This document shows positions 9,545 to 18,142 of a stretch of 64,000 nucleotides of DNA, in pieces. The position numbers and the translations under genes are program-made. The notes under the pieces were generated by a model. The model did no database searches and had not been told where the DNA came from. It saw only the letters and a program-made list of their open reading frames with translations. Source of the DNA: Paenibacillus hamazuiensis (GTDB lineage: Bacteria > Bacillota > Bacilli > Paenibacillales > NBRC-103111). The stretch is from assembly GCF_023276405.1 (NCBI RefSeq), contig NZ_JALRMO010000001.1, positions 5,639,001-5,703,000 on the forward strand. Reading direction: 5' to 3'. Position 1 is the stretch's first letter; each line of letters starts with the position of its first letter.

Positions 9545-10462
9545 CTAACTGTACTTGATTCGTGGATCCAGTATCCGATAGATCAGATCCGTCAGAAGAT
9601 TGCTTAGAATGACCAAAATGGCAATAATGAAAACGGCAGCCTGCACGATCGCCATATCGTGGGTGTTTACGGCAGTCACGAGCAATTGCCCCAGGCCCGG
9701 CCAGGAAAACACCGTTTCCGTAATCAGTGTCCCTCCGATCAAGCTCGTAAATTGCAGACTCATTATCGTTACGACCGGAATCAGTCCGTTGCGAAAAGCA
9801 TGCGTGAAGATGACGACGCGTTCGAGAAGTCCTTTGCTTCTGGCGGTTCTAATATAATCCTGATTTAAAATCTCCAGCATGCTGGAGCGGATCAAACGCG
9901 TCATCTGCGCCATCACGGCTGTCCCCAACGTGACGGCGGGCAGCACCAGGTGCTCTGCTCCCCCTCTTCCCGAGACAGGAAAAACGCCAAGCATAACGGA
10001 AAACAGCAAAATCAGCATAATACCCGTCCAAAAGTTAGGCATCGCTTTGCCGAGAACCGAAATTCCGGAGATGAACAAATCCAAAAAGGAATTGCGCTTG
10101 ACAGCCGAAATAATGCCCAGCGGAACCGCGAGTACGGTGGCCACCACCATCGCGGCAAAGGCCAGTTCGAAGCTGGCCGGCAGCCTTTCGAGCACCAGCG
10201 GCAGAGCAGACTGTCCATAATGAAACGATCTGCCGAAATCACCGTGCAATACGTTGCCCAGAAACACTAAAAACTGAATATATAACGGCTTGTCGAGCCC
10301 GAGTGCTTGAGACAAGGCGGCCCGGTCCGCCTCCGTCGCCGTTTCCGGCAGCATAAGCGCCACTGGATCCCCAGTTACATGTACAAGAATGAAGACGATG
10401 GTGGAGATCAGAAACAAAACGGGTATCATTTGCAACAACGATTTTACAATGTACTTACCCAA
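9545..10462 (-). CDS. Peptide ABC importer permease (OppB/DppB type)
   Basis: A 305-residue permease with six predicted helices and the EAA loop near TARSKGLLERVVIFTHAFRN. Start chosen at TTG 10462 (MGKYIVKSLLQ), which has AGGAG about 9 bases upstream and gives the standard N-terminus of the family. A frame extension to an ATG at 10534 would translate through the terminator-like hairpin at 10491-10516 and is rejected. It is the first gene after that hairpin, so it is probably made at a lower level than the binding protein. Confidence 0.92.
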   Translation of the reverse strand: MGKYIVKSLLQMIPVLFLISTIVFILVHVTGDPVALMLPETATEADRAALSQALGLDKPLYIQFLVFLGNVLHGDFGRSFHYGQSALPLVLERLPASFELAFAAMVVATVLAVPLGIISAVKRNSFLDLFISGISVLGKAMPNFWTGIMLILLFSVMLGVFPVSGRGGAEHLVLPAVTLGTAVMAQMTRLIRSSMLEILNQDYIRTARSKGLLERVVIFTHAFRNGLIPVVTIMSLQFTSLIGGTLITETVFSWPGLGQLLVTAVNTHDMAIVQAAVFIIAILVILSNLLTDLIYRILDPRIKYS

Positions 10463-10490
10463 TGATCCCCTCTCCTTAAAACAAGGTAGG

Positions 10491-10516
10491 AAAAAGGGGA
10501 AACATCCATGTTTCCC
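10491..10516 (-). terminator. Intra-operon terminator/attenuator between binding protein and permease
   Basis: A perfect 9-bp stem (GGGAAACAT with ATGTTTCCC, 10497-10505 and 10508-10516, two-base loop) followed on the minus strand by a C-C-T-T-T-T-T run. It sits between the binding-protein gene and the permease gene. Such partial terminators commonly set an excess of the binding protein over the membrane parts. Confidence 0.65.
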
Positions 10517-10538
10517 GTCTTTTTCACGAAACAAGCAA

Positions 10539-12101
10539 TCAATTTTGCGGAGTAATCTCCTCGGCGAAGTACATCTCGTCCAGTCTTGGCTTATAATTTA
10601 CTTTTGCACCGACGCCGTAAACACCCTTCAATTGGTATAAATAAATGGTCGGACGATCGACCGCCAAAATTTGCTGCACCTTCTGGTACTGCTTCTCTCT
10701 CTCTTCCGGATTCATGTTTTTATCCGCCGCCTGAAGCAGTTGTTCGACCTCGGGATTGTTGTAATCCGTCTCGCCCTTTGCATTTTCAAATTTAAACCGA
10801 TTGTAGTTGTTCGAAGCATCAAATAAGGAGTTGCCTACGCCCAGCAAAAACAATTCATTGAACTTCTTCGAATTCAGCTTTTCGCTGAATTTAGTGGCCT
10901 CCAGAATTTCAAGATTTACCTGGAACCCTACTTCCGTAAGCATGGCAGCAGCCACTTCGGCGATTTCTTTGTATTGAACCTGCGAGGAGAAAGTAACTTT
11001 CGGCCCGCCGCTCGCATAACCCGCTTCTTTTAACAGCGCTTTTGCTTTTTCCTTATCAAACAAATATTGATTGTATAAGCTGGGATCGGCACCGAAGTTG
11101 CCAGGCGTGACAGAGGTGCGTGTCGGTGTACCGGCCCCTCCGGCAATACTATCGACAATTTCCTTGTCGTTGATCGCCAAATCAATCGCTTCGCGTACCT
11201 TCGGATCGGCAGTGACGGAGCCGGGAGTCATCCGCATAATAAGGTGAAGCACCCTTTGAATGGTAGCCTGCTCCACTTTCATATCGTTAACGCCTTGGAT
11301 GCGTTTGACATCCGTCGTAGGCACGCCCGCCGCTATATCTACACCGCCTGTAATGAGCTCCGAAACCCTGGTTGAAGCTTCCGGAATGACGCGGAATGTG
11401 ACCTTGTCCCATTTCGGCGAACCGCCGAAATATTCGGCATTTTTCACCAGTTCGACACGGTTGTCCTTTTGCCATTGACTGAATTTGTAAGGGCCCGTTC
11501 CGACAGGCTCTTTCAAGAATGCATCCATCCCCTTCTCTTGAATGTATTTGGAAGGAAGAATGTCCGCACCCATTCTGGACAATTTATTGAGCATCAGCGG
11601 ATCCGGTCCGTTGGTGACAATTTCCACCGTATAGTCGTCGATGATGTTGACCTCTTTGAAGTTTTTGTAATAGGTGTTTTGCTTCAGCTTCGCATCTTTG
11701 GCCAAACGTTCGAACGTAAACTTGACGTCCGCTGCGGTAAAAGGATCGCCGTTATGGAATTTGACTCCTTGACGAAGCTTGAAACGCCACGTGGTGTCGT
11801 TTACTTTTTCCCACGATGTTGCCAAACCGGGCACCTTTTTCTGGGAGCTGTCATTTCTCAAAAGATAATCAAACATGTTAACCAGTACCGCTTCGCTTTG
11901 CGTATTGTTGTTATTTTGAGGGTCAAAGCTCTCGATATCCGTCGCGTTGGCTATCGTTAAGACCTTCTCGCCGCCGGACGCCGCCGGTTTGTTCGGCTGA
12001 GCCGCCGAATTCGGCTGATCGCTTTTGCCGCCGCTGCAGCCTGCGAGCGCGATGAAGGTAGCCAATACAAGAAGAGATCCTTTGGTTTTCCAATGTTTCA
12101 T
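10539..12101 (-). CDS. Peptide-type ABC substrate-binding lipoprotein (SBP family 5)
   Basis: A 520-residue extracytoplasmic receptor with a lipoprotein signal peptide and lipobox ending at Cys22 (ALAGC), then a Ser/Pro/Asn-rich linker and the family 5 fold (ATSWEKVNDTTWRFKLRQG near 95, GTGPYKF near 200). It should bind a dipeptide, oligopeptide or other amphipathic amide and deliver it to the permeases. Family 5 proteins also bind nickel and opines, so the ligand cannot be fixed from sequence. It follows the M20 gene by 19 bases and is separated from the permeases by a hairpin. Confidence 0.92.
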   Translation of the reverse strand: MKHWKTKGSLLVLATFIALAGCSGGKSDQPNSAAQPNKPAASGGEKVLTIANATDIESFDPQNNNNTQSEAVLVNMFDYLLRNDSSQKKVPGLATSWEKVNDTTWRFKLRQGVKFHNGDPFTAADVKFTFERLAKDAKLKQNTYYKNFKEVNIIDDYTVEIVTNGPDPLMLNKLSRMGADILPSKYIQEKGMDAFLKEPVGTGPYKFSQWQKDNRVELVKNAEYFGGSPKWDKVTFRVIPEASTRVSELITGGVDIAAGVPTTDVKRIQGVNDMKVEQATIQRVLHLIMRMTPGSVTADPKVREAIDLAINDKEIVDSIAGGAGTPTRTSVTPGNFGADPSLYNQYLFDKEKAKALLKEAGYASGGPKVTFSSQVQYKEIAEVAAAMLTEVGFQVNLEILEATKFSEKLNSKKFNELFLLGVGNSLFDASNNYNRFKFENAKGETDYNNPEVEQLLQAADKNMNPEEREKQYQKVQQILAVDRPTIYLYQLKGVYGVGAKVNYKPRLDEMYFAEEITPQN

Positions 12102-12120
12102 TCACATGTGCCCCCTTATT

Positions 12121-13329
12121 TTATATAGATGAATGTATAGATGATGAATCCGACAAATAATTTAAAGCCACGGCCGAAAGCATAGCTACTCCATAGGGCA
12201 GCGCTTCTTCATCGAGGTCGAACATCGGATGATGAAGCGGATATCCGGTATATTCCTGCCCGTTGTGCACTCCAAGCCGGAAAAAGACGCTCGGTACGGA
12301 AAGCGAATAAAACGCGAAGTCTTCCCCGCCCATCGATGGTTTGGCGTACTTCCAACGTTTATCGCCGAACAACCGTTCACTTGTTTTCGTTAAAAAATCC
12401 ACCATATCCTCGTTATTAACAACGGGAGGGTAGCCCATATTGTACTTGAATTCATACGATGCTCCGAAGGAATCCGTCACTCCCCGGATAATTCGTTCCA
12501 GCAGCCCGGGCATCCGTTCCCGCAATTCCGGCGTTAACGCCCTCACGGTTCCCACCATTTCCACTTCGGGAGCGATTGCAGTCCCCATATATCCGCCTTG
12601 GATTTTGCCGATCGTTACAACAACAGGTTCCAGAGGATCGACCAACCGGCTGGCTATATGCTGAATGGCATCAATGACTTTCGCCGCTACGGTAATCGCA
12701 TCAACCGCTTCATGAGGTCTTGCGGCATGTCCGCCTTTACCGATTATTTTGATCGAGATGCTATCCGCAGAAGCGAAAGCAACCCCTTTGGTCACGGATA
12801 TCGTTCCGGTGTTTAAAGACGGAAACACGTGCAGTCCGGCCATGGCGTCAACCTTTGGATTTTCCAGCACGCCGTCGTCCATCATGGCCTTCGCTCCGGC
12901 CAGCCCTTCCTCTGCCGGTTGGAAAACGAATTTGATGTTTCCGCGCTTCGGTCGGCCCAAACCGGTTAACAGCTGGGCCGCCCCCATCAACATGCTCGTA
13001 TGGGCATCATGACCGCAGAGGTGCGCCTTGCCCGGAACAAGCGAACAATATTCGACGGATTTCCGATCCTGAATCGGCAAAGCATCCATATCGGCCCTGA
13101 GGCCGAACGTAGGTCCGGGCTCCTCTCCCCTCAGCAATCCGACTACGCCGGTTTTCCCGACATTGCAAGTCACTTCAAGCCCCAGAGCTCTTAAATGATC
13201 CGCGACAATACTTGACGTGCGGAATTCTTCGTACCCTGTTTCCGGATGTCGGTGGAAATCCCGACGCCATGCAATCAATTGATCCTTCAGAGCTCGAGCC
13301 GTCTCGAGCAGCTTTGCATCTGGTTCCAA
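12121..13329 (-). CDS. M20 family metal-dependent amidohydrolase (N-acyl amino acid / hippurate hydrolase type)
   Basis: A 402-residue cytoplasmic zinc hydrolase of the M20D branch: DFHRHPETGYEE near 25, GLRADMDALP near 78, CGHDAHTSM near 104, the catalytic PAEEG near 137, and GGEDF near 355. The family removes acyl groups from N-acyl amino acids. Start set at TTG 13329, which has GGGGAGG 9 bases upstream, and not at the ATG 30 bases earlier. As the first enzyme gene after the regulator it probably makes the key cut on the imported compound. Confidence 0.9.
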   Translation of the reverse strand: MEPDAKLLETARALKDQLIAWRRDFHRHPETGYEEFRTSSIVADHLRALGLEVTCNVGKTGVVGLLRGEEPGPTFGLRADMDALPIQDRKSVEYCSLVPGKAHLCGHDAHTSMLMGAAQLLTGLGRPKRGNIKFVFQPAEEGLAGAKAMMDDGVLENPKVDAMAGLHVFPSLNTGTISVTKGVAFASADSISIKIIGKGGHAARPHEAVDAITVAAKVIDAIQHIASRLVDPLEPVVVTIGKIQGGYMGTAIAPEVEMVGTVRALTPELRERMPGLLERIIRGVTDSFGASYEFKYNMGYPPVVNNEDMVDFLTKTSERLFGDKRWKYAKPSMGGEDFAFYSLSVPSVFFRLGVHNGQEYTGYPLHHPMFDLDEEALPYGVAMLSAVALNYLSDSSSIHSSI

Positions 13330-13386
13330 CTTGCAGCGCCTCCCCTGGATGTATGGCATTCTATGTAGGTCATTACCTGTTCCATC

Positions 13387-14118
13387 TTAGTCTGCAGTAT
13401 CCGTCATGACCTTCGCGAAAACCGCACTGGACGTAGAATTGATATGTTCCCGCATCAATTCTTTCGCTTTTGCGCCGTCTTTGGCGGCCAGCGCTTCCAA
13501 TAGCGCCATATGCTTCTCGTAGTTGACCGTTTTATAGCTGGGTTGATACGGCATTAAATCCAGCGCAGGGTTAATTTTCGTACGGATCTGCCTTACGGCT
13601 TTTTCAAAATACGGGTTGCCGGAAGCTCGGGCAATGGCGAGATGCAGCCGTACGTCCAGCGCCCGAAACAATTCCCGGCTGCAGTCGTCCTCCATGCTTT
13701 TTTCAACAAATCCTCTGAGCTGCTCCAACTCTTCTTTTGTAATTCTTTGCGCCGCCAAGCTGGCCGCTTCCGGTTCGATGACGGAACGAAACTCAAACAC
13801 GCTCTGCATATGGTCCCAATCATGGCGAATTTCGTCACGGTGCCGTCGATGGGAGTTTTTCGTGAGCGGAAGAACAAAGGTTCCTCCCTTGGCTCCGAGC
13901 CGCTTTTCAATCAGTCCCCGCCGCTCCAGTTCGGACAGCGCTTCGCGTACGGCCAAACGGCTCGCGTTGAAAATAGAAGCCAATTCCCGCTCTGTCGGCA
14001 GCTGCTCTTCGGATAGGAACTCCTTCAGAATAATCGCTTCTTCCAGCTGCTCCAGAATGAAATCGCTCATTTTCTTCGGCGATACTCTTTGGAAAGGTGA
14101 TATCGCTTGAACTTGCAT
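13387..14118 (-). CDS. GntR family transcription regulator, FCD (FadR) subfamily
   Basis: A 243-residue regulator with the N-terminal winged helix (LPTERELASIFNASRLAVRE, about residues 42-61) and an all-helical C-terminal FCD ligand domain with its metal-binding Asp/His pattern. It heads the 13-gene operon on the minus strand and most likely represses it, releasing DNA when a small organic acid or acyl amino acid binds. An inverted repeat just downstream of its own promoter (14143-14160) is a good operator. GGAGG precedes the ATG. Confidence 0.9.
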   Translation of the reverse strand: MQVQAISPFQRVSPKKMSDFILEQLEEAIILKEFLSEEQLPTERELASIFNASRLAVREALSELERRGLIEKRLGAKGGTFVLPLTKNSHRRHRDEIRHDWDHMQSVFEFRSVIEPEAASLAAQRITKEELEQLRGFVEKSMEDDCSRELFRALDVRLHLAIARASGNPYFEKAVRQIRTKINPALDLMPYQPSYKTVNYEKHMALLEALAAKDGAKAKELMREHINSTSSAVFAKVMTDTAD

Positions 14119-14142
14119 AGTATTCCTCCGATCGGCAATGCA

Positions 14143-14160
14143 TTAAGGTCTAAACCTTAA
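14143..14160. promoter_or_regulatory. Candidate GntR-family operator
   Basis: Perfect inverted repeat TTAAGGT-CTAA-ACCTTAA. It lies between the -10 of the promoter at 14183-14211 and the regulator start, at about +16 of the transcript, where a bound repressor would block elongation. The GGT-N4-ACC core matches the general GntR/FCD half-site style. Confidence 0.6.
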
Positions 14161-14182
14161 ACCATTTATGGAATATACACAT

Positions 14183-14211
14183 ACTATAAATCCGCCCATT
14201 TTATAAGTCAA
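14183..14211 (-). promoter_or_regulatory. SigA-type promoter of the GntR/peptide operon
   Basis: On the minus strand, -35 TTGACT (14206-14211) and -10 TATAGT (14183-14188) are separated by exactly 17 bases. It is the only clear promoter found ahead of the 13-gene run ending at 881. Confidence 0.75.
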
Positions 14212-14244
14212 TAAAAATCTGACATGTTTTTTACATATTGCAAA

Positions 14245-14260
14245 ATGGCAGCGCTGCCAT
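14245..14260. promoter_or_regulatory. Perfect 16-bp palindrome between divergent operons
   Basis: ATGGCAGCGCTGCCAT reads the same on both strands. It lies upstream of the minus-strand promoter and roughly 175 bases before the PadR gene, in an otherwise A+T-rich 318-base gap. It could be a regulator site or a small hairpin; no T run follows it directly. Confidence 0.35.
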
Positions 14261-14393
14261 CCAAAAAAGAGTGTCACATTAAATTACCTTATTGTTTTAG
14301 TGTGAATTGACTTTTCACCCTCACGTCCTGCATCTTTTTGGGAATTAGGCCATTTGTCTCATGCACTATTTGTGCGAACTGTATTACTCTATA

Positions 14394-14410
14394 TACATAG
14401 AATTACATAG
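14394..14410 (+). promoter_or_regulatory. Direct repeat upstream of padR-like gene
   Basis: TACATAG occurs twice 10 bases apart (14394-14400 and 14404-14410), one helical turn, immediately before the ribosome site of the PadR gene. PadR proteins often bind ATGT/ACAT-type sites in their own promoter, so this is a plausible autoregulatory site. A weak promoter (TTGTGC, then TATACA) overlaps it. Confidence 0.35.
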
Positions 14411-14436
14411 TAACCTATCAAGAAGGAGGATGCCCT

Positions 14437-14799
14437 GTGAAAAATGAGATGATCAAAGGCTACATCGACGCCATCATCCTCTCGGTTCTTCAGGACAAGG
14501 ATGCCTACGGCTATGAGATTACCAAAGTCGTAAACCAGTCTTCGGACGGTGCCTTCGAACTCAAGGAAGGAACGCTCTACCCTGCGTTGAAACGGCTGGA
14601 GGCGAGCGGAATGATTGAAGGCTATTGGGACGAACGTCCGTCCGGCCCGAGACGAAGATACTACCGGATTACGCCGGCAGGCAAGGGGAAGCTGAAGGAA
14701 AGCAAGGAAACCTGGCTGAAGAATGCGAAAGTCATCCATACCTTTTTGGGAGGTTTGAGCTATGGGGGCGGTCGAGACCTACCTGAACCGAATTCTTAA
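14437..14799 (+). CDS. PadR family transcription regulator
   Basis: A 120-residue winged-helix regulator: IILSVLQDKDAYGYEITKVV, then KEGTLYPALKRLEASGMIEGYW and RRYYRITPAGKGKL, the hallmark PadR HTH and wing. It starts at GTG with AGAAGGAGGA six bases upstream. Its end overlaps the next gene by 38 bases. In Bacillota such small PadR genes are usually followed by a membrane protein with an N-terminal HAAS-type helical domain, exactly as here, and control it in response to cell-envelope stress or drugs. Confidence 0.92.
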   Translation: MKNEMIKGYIDAIILSVLQDKDAYGYEITKVVNQSSDGAFELKEGTLYPALKRLEASGMIEGYWDERPSGPRRRYYRITPAGKGKLKESKETWLKNAKVIHTFLGGLSYGGGRDLPEPNS

Positions 14800-15595
14800 A
14801 TATTCCTGTCTGACCCGCAGGGAGCAGACCGACTGGAAGGAAGAAATGCGCTCGCATATCGAATGCTCTATCGAGGAGCTTGTCTCTAAAGGCAAGGAAT
14901 ATACCGAAGCGGAACGCCTCACGCTCCGGAGCTTCGGCGATCCCCGCATGCTGCGAAATCATTTGACCCGGGAAACGTATGGCCTGAGTGCAGGACACAT
15001 TTTTTTCTTAGCGCTCAGTCTGTTCCTGATTTTTTGCTGCAGCTATATTCCCTCCATCCTGGTGGGCCACGGCTCGCCGCTTTCCCCTTCTCTGCCCATG
15101 ACCGGGTTTATCGGAACACTGCTTCTGCTGAAGACCAGGAAACGCATGGACCGCATCGGCTTGGGGGCAGCCGTGATCCCGTTTGGCCTCATCTATTTGC
15201 TCTACAAACTGCATATCCCCTGGGCGGAAGAAATGCATTTGACGATCACCTGGGTGAACTCTTCATCATTTGACAGAGCTGCCTTTCATGTTTTCATGAC
15301 ATTGCTCTTCCTGCTGGGACTCGGAATCTTCCTGCTGACCCGGAACGTCTGGATTTCGTCTATGCCTCTGATCCTCATGACGGTATATGCCGTACTTCCA
15401 CTGATCAAACGGTTCACGCATTTTCTCTATTTTCAAGTAGTCGGCGCGGAGGATTGGGAGAGATACAATCTTTATATTGTTTTCGCTTATCTCGAATCCA
15501 TTGCCATCCGTCTGTTTGTACTTGCCTGCTTTGTCGTCATCGCCCGCTTCCTGCTGCAGATGAACTTCACTAGCAGGATCAGAGCACATGGATAG
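14762..15595 (+). CDS. Membrane protein with N-terminal HAAS/permease-prefix-type domain
   Basis: A 277-residue protein. Residues 1-75 form a soluble helical domain (SCLTRREQTDWKEEMRSHIE, then YTEAERLTLRSFGDP) like the domain found next to PadR regulators. The rest has about six hydrophobic helices. Membrane function unknown. ATG with GGGAGG upstream, inside the end of padR, so translation is probably coupled. Its stop overlaps the next small gene by eight bases. Confidence 0.75.
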   Translation: MGAVETYLNRILKYSCLTRREQTDWKEEMRSHIECSIEELVSKGKEYTEAERLTLRSFGDPRMLRNHLTRETYGLSAGHIFFLALSLFLIFCCSYIPSILVGHGSPLSPSLPMTGFIGTLLLLKTRKRMDRIGLGAAVIPFGLIYLLYKLHIPWAEEMHLTITWVNSSSFDRAAFHVFMTLLFLLGLGIFLLTRNVWISSMPLILMTVYAVLPLIKRFTHFLYFQVVGAEDWERYNLYIVFAYLESIAIRLFVLACFVVIARFLLQMNFTSRIRAHG

Positions 15596-15860
15596 AACAT
15601 GCCCCAAGATCAAGCGGCTCAGGGAGCTCGAACCCCTATGCTATGGGATTGTGCTGCATCTGCTGAAGAACGAGGAGGAAGCCGTGAAGGTGTCGCAGCA
15701 AACACTTCTGGACCTGTGGCTCGGGAAAACGGGATCGCTCGGTGGCTCCCCACAGGCAGAGGTCGAGACACTGCGCAAACTGGCAATCCGCCATTCCCTG
15801 TCTGCATTGCAGCAGCGTACCCGTCAGCACCCGGCCGGCTGCTCCTTTGAACTCATATAA
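15588..15860 (+). CDS. Small protein resembling sigma-70 region 2 only
   Basis: Ninety residues; LEPLCYGIVLHLLKNEEEAVKVSQQTLLDLW matches the pattern of ECF sigma region 2 (helix, acidic pair, then VxQxTxLxLW), but no region 4 follows. It may be a truncated sigma factor, or a small partner protein kept in this PadR cluster. ATG overlaps the stop of the membrane gene (ATGGATAG). Weak family call; the gene itself is supported by tight packing. Confidence 0.55.
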   Translation: MDRTCPKIKRLRELEPLCYGIVLHLLKNEEEAVKVSQQTLLDLWLGKTGSLGGSPQAEVETLRKLAIRHSLSALQQRTRQHPAGCSFELI

Positions 15861-15877
15861 CTGCCTGGAGGATTACC

Positions 15878-16858
15878 ATGCAACGTACTCATTTATCAGC
15901 CGCACTCATCACCCGGCTCATCGGGCTGTACATTATACTGCAGGGCGTTCAGATCCTGCTCACGCGGGCGCGGGGAGAGAACGTCGGCATATATAAGCTG
16001 GGGATTTTCATCCCTGTGACCGACCTTCATATCCTGCTCTATGGGTCAGGGTTTGTCGCTGCAGGGGCGATCTTAACTTTTCTGATTCCCCAAGTTTTAC
16101 CCAAACTTTCCGGCTCCGTGGTCAAAGGCATCCTCACACTCGTATTCTGCAGCTTCGGACTTCTGCTGGGGACCGCAGGTGTGGGCCTTTTTTTCACCAG
16201 CGATTACGCCGTTCAAGTAGAGATGTTTGGCATGATCAAGCTAACTTCCATGCGGGACCTGCTTTTCGGCGGGTCAGCCTTTCTCCTGATCGGCCTGTTG
16301 GTGTTCGCTATTCTGCCGACCGTGCTTTACGGAACCCGGGCAGGCCAGGTACGTTCCGGAAGGCTGCTGACCGGCCTCCTCACCTCGGCGCTCTATATCT
16401 GCGCCATGAGCGGATTGTTTCTCTATCTGTCCGGCAGCCATGAATTAATGTCTGCGGCAAGAGATTTGCCGAAGCCCCAACCTGGGGTCTCCGGCACCGC
16501 AAGCAGCGCTGAGACAAATAAGAACGCACATAAAGAAGGAACACTTTTAGATTCTCAGCTAAAAAAAGATGGTAAATCCGGTATTTATTCCGGGGACATT
16601 GATGCCGACATCCCGAGTGAAATACGGGATAAATGGGAAGATGCCAAAAGGAATCCGGCAATCACTACCGTATTTGAATACAATGGCGATTGGTACGTAT
16701 ACCCTAAAAAAGGATATTTGGTGGATACAATCGAAGTGAACGGGCAGGAAGGCACTATTATACTTGTTAAAGCTTTTGCAGCTAAAGCGGATGGCTTTTT
16801 TCCTGCCATTGCATACGGATATGACATGAAGTCGCTTAAATACAAAATTAAAGAATAA
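15878..16858 (+). CDS. Membrane protein of unknown function with extracytoplasmic C-terminal domain
   Basis: A 326-residue protein with about five membrane helices in residues 10-190 followed by a hydrophilic domain (residues 200-326) rich in Lys, Asp and aromatic residues. I do not recognise the family. TGGAGG stands six bases before the ATG, 17 bases after the sigma-like gene, so it is the fourth gene of the PadR operon. The base composition falls in its last third, where A+T-rich codons appear, which may mark a separately acquired domain. Confidence 0.65.
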   Translation: MQRTHLSAALITRLIGLYIILQGVQILLTRARGENVGIYKLGIFIPVTDLHILLYGSGFVAAGAILTFLIPQVLPKLSGSVVKGILTLVFCSFGLLLGTAGVGLFFTSDYAVQVEMFGMIKLTSMRDLLFGGSAFLLIGLLVFAILPTVLYGTRAGQVRSGRLLTGLLTSALYICAMSGLFLYLSGSHELMSAARDLPKPQPGVSGTASSAETNKNAHKEGTLLDSQLKKDGKSGIYSGDIDADIPSEIRDKWEDAKRNPAITTVFEYNGDWYVYPKKGYLVDTIEVNGQEGTIILVKAFAAKADGFFPAIAYGYDMKSLKYKIKE

Positions 16859-16962
16859 CTCCCGAACGGCGACGCCGACGGCCACTTGCGGCACAGGAAG
16901 TCGATGACCTCGGCCGCTTAATCCGCCGCCCGATTCCTCCGATCTTTGCGGACAAGCCGCAG

Positions 16963-18063
16963 TTACAGCTCATCCCGGCTCAGAAGCTCGCTTTCCTTGA
17001 TGGTCGGGGTCGGCGCCAGAACCTCGCCGGTGAACGGCTTGACAGGCTCGCCGCGCGCCGCTTTTTTCGGCCAGTCATGGTTGGAAAGCGCGATTTTCCC
17101 CAATGCGACCAGGTCGCCGCCTTTGGCCAAAGCGTTCCCGGCATCTTCGGCCGTGGTCAGACCGCCGTTGACAATCACGGGGACGCCTCCGTAAGATTTC
17201 GCCAGCTCGGCCAGCGTCGGACCGCTTTCACCGAAGGCGGGAGCGAGGGAGTTATACTCGTACGTGTGGATGTAATCGGCACCGGCTTTGGCGATGCCGC
17301 CGAAAATCGTCTTCGCATCCGCTTCCCCGCCCGGCCATTTGTACTCGAAATGGTTTACCTTCGCCTGCGATATCCTTACGCCGATAACGAAATCCGGCCC
17401 GGCCGCGGCTCTGGCTGCGCCGATCAATTCCAACAGGAAGCGAAGCCGGTTCTCCAGACTGCCGCCGTATTCGTCCGTTCGCCGGTTCGTGTAATCCGTC
17501 AGAAACTGATCGGGCAAAAAGCCGTTCGCGCTGTGAATTTCGACGCCGTCGAAGCCCGCCCGTTTCGCGCGCTCAGCCGCCGAAGCGAAGGAGCCGACGA
17601 TCTCCTTGATGTCCGGAACGCTGAGTGCTTTGGCCTCCGGATACGCCCCTCCCTTGCCGTACAGCGGACTCCGTTCGCCTGCGGGCGTATAAGCGGAAGG
17701 CGCGACGGTACCGTCCGTACGGGCGTTGCCTTGCGACAACGCTCCGGCGTGCGCGAGCTGGGCGATCACCTTGCCCCCATGCTTATGGACCGCGTCCGTT
17801 ACGATTTTCCACGAAGCGACGTGCGCGTCGTTCGTCAAGCCCGGCTGATTCAGCGCTCCCATGCTGTAGGTGTCGTCCGTATAGATCGACTCCGTAATGA
17901 TAAGCCCGAAACCGCCTGCAGCGAATCTTGCATAATAGCGGGCCATCTCTTCCGTGGCGCGGCCGTCAGGGGTCGCGGATAAGCGAGTCATCGGCGAGAG
18001 TGCCACACGGTTCGGAAGTTCAAGACGACCGAGTGTGAAAGTGGAAAGTACGGGTAAAGTCAT
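16963..18063 (-). CDS. Old Yellow Enzyme-type NADH:flavin oxidoreductase
   Basis: A 366-residue TIM-barrel FMN enzyme: LPNRVALSPMTRLSA at 20-34, AQLAHAGALS near 100, the active-site HSANGFLPDQFL near 172 and YGGSLENRLRF near 190. It reduces activated C=C bonds in the cytoplasm with NAD(P)H. The start ATG 18063 has GGAG 9 bases upstream; an ATG 33 bases earlier lacks a site. It lies 80 bases after a broken SDR gene on the same strand, and a TetR regulator is divergent, so the pair was probably an electrophile-responsive reductase operon. Confidence 0.9.
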   Translation of the reverse strand: MTLPVLSTFTLGRLELPNRVALSPMTRLSATPDGRATEEMARYYARFAAGGFGLIITESIYTDDTYSMGALNQPGLTNDAHVASWKIVTDAVHKHGGKVIAQLAHAGALSQGNARTDGTVAPSAYTPAGERSPLYGKGGAYPEAKALSVPDIKEIVGSFASAAERAKRAGFDGVEIHSANGFLPDQFLTDYTNRRTDEYGGSLENRLRFLLELIGAARAAAGPDFVIGVRISQAKVNHFEYKWPGGEADAKTIFGGIAKAGADYIHTYEYNSLAPAFGESGPTLAELAKSYGGVPVIVNGGLTTAEDAGNALAKGGDLVALGKIALSNHDWPKKAARGEPVKPFTGEVLAPTPTIKESELLSRDEL

Positions 18064-18142
18064 CGAAACCAACTCCTTATATTTTTTACTGATCAATCAA
18101 AAAGAAGATGCAAAGAGGCTGACGTTTGTTTGCGCTTGTCGC

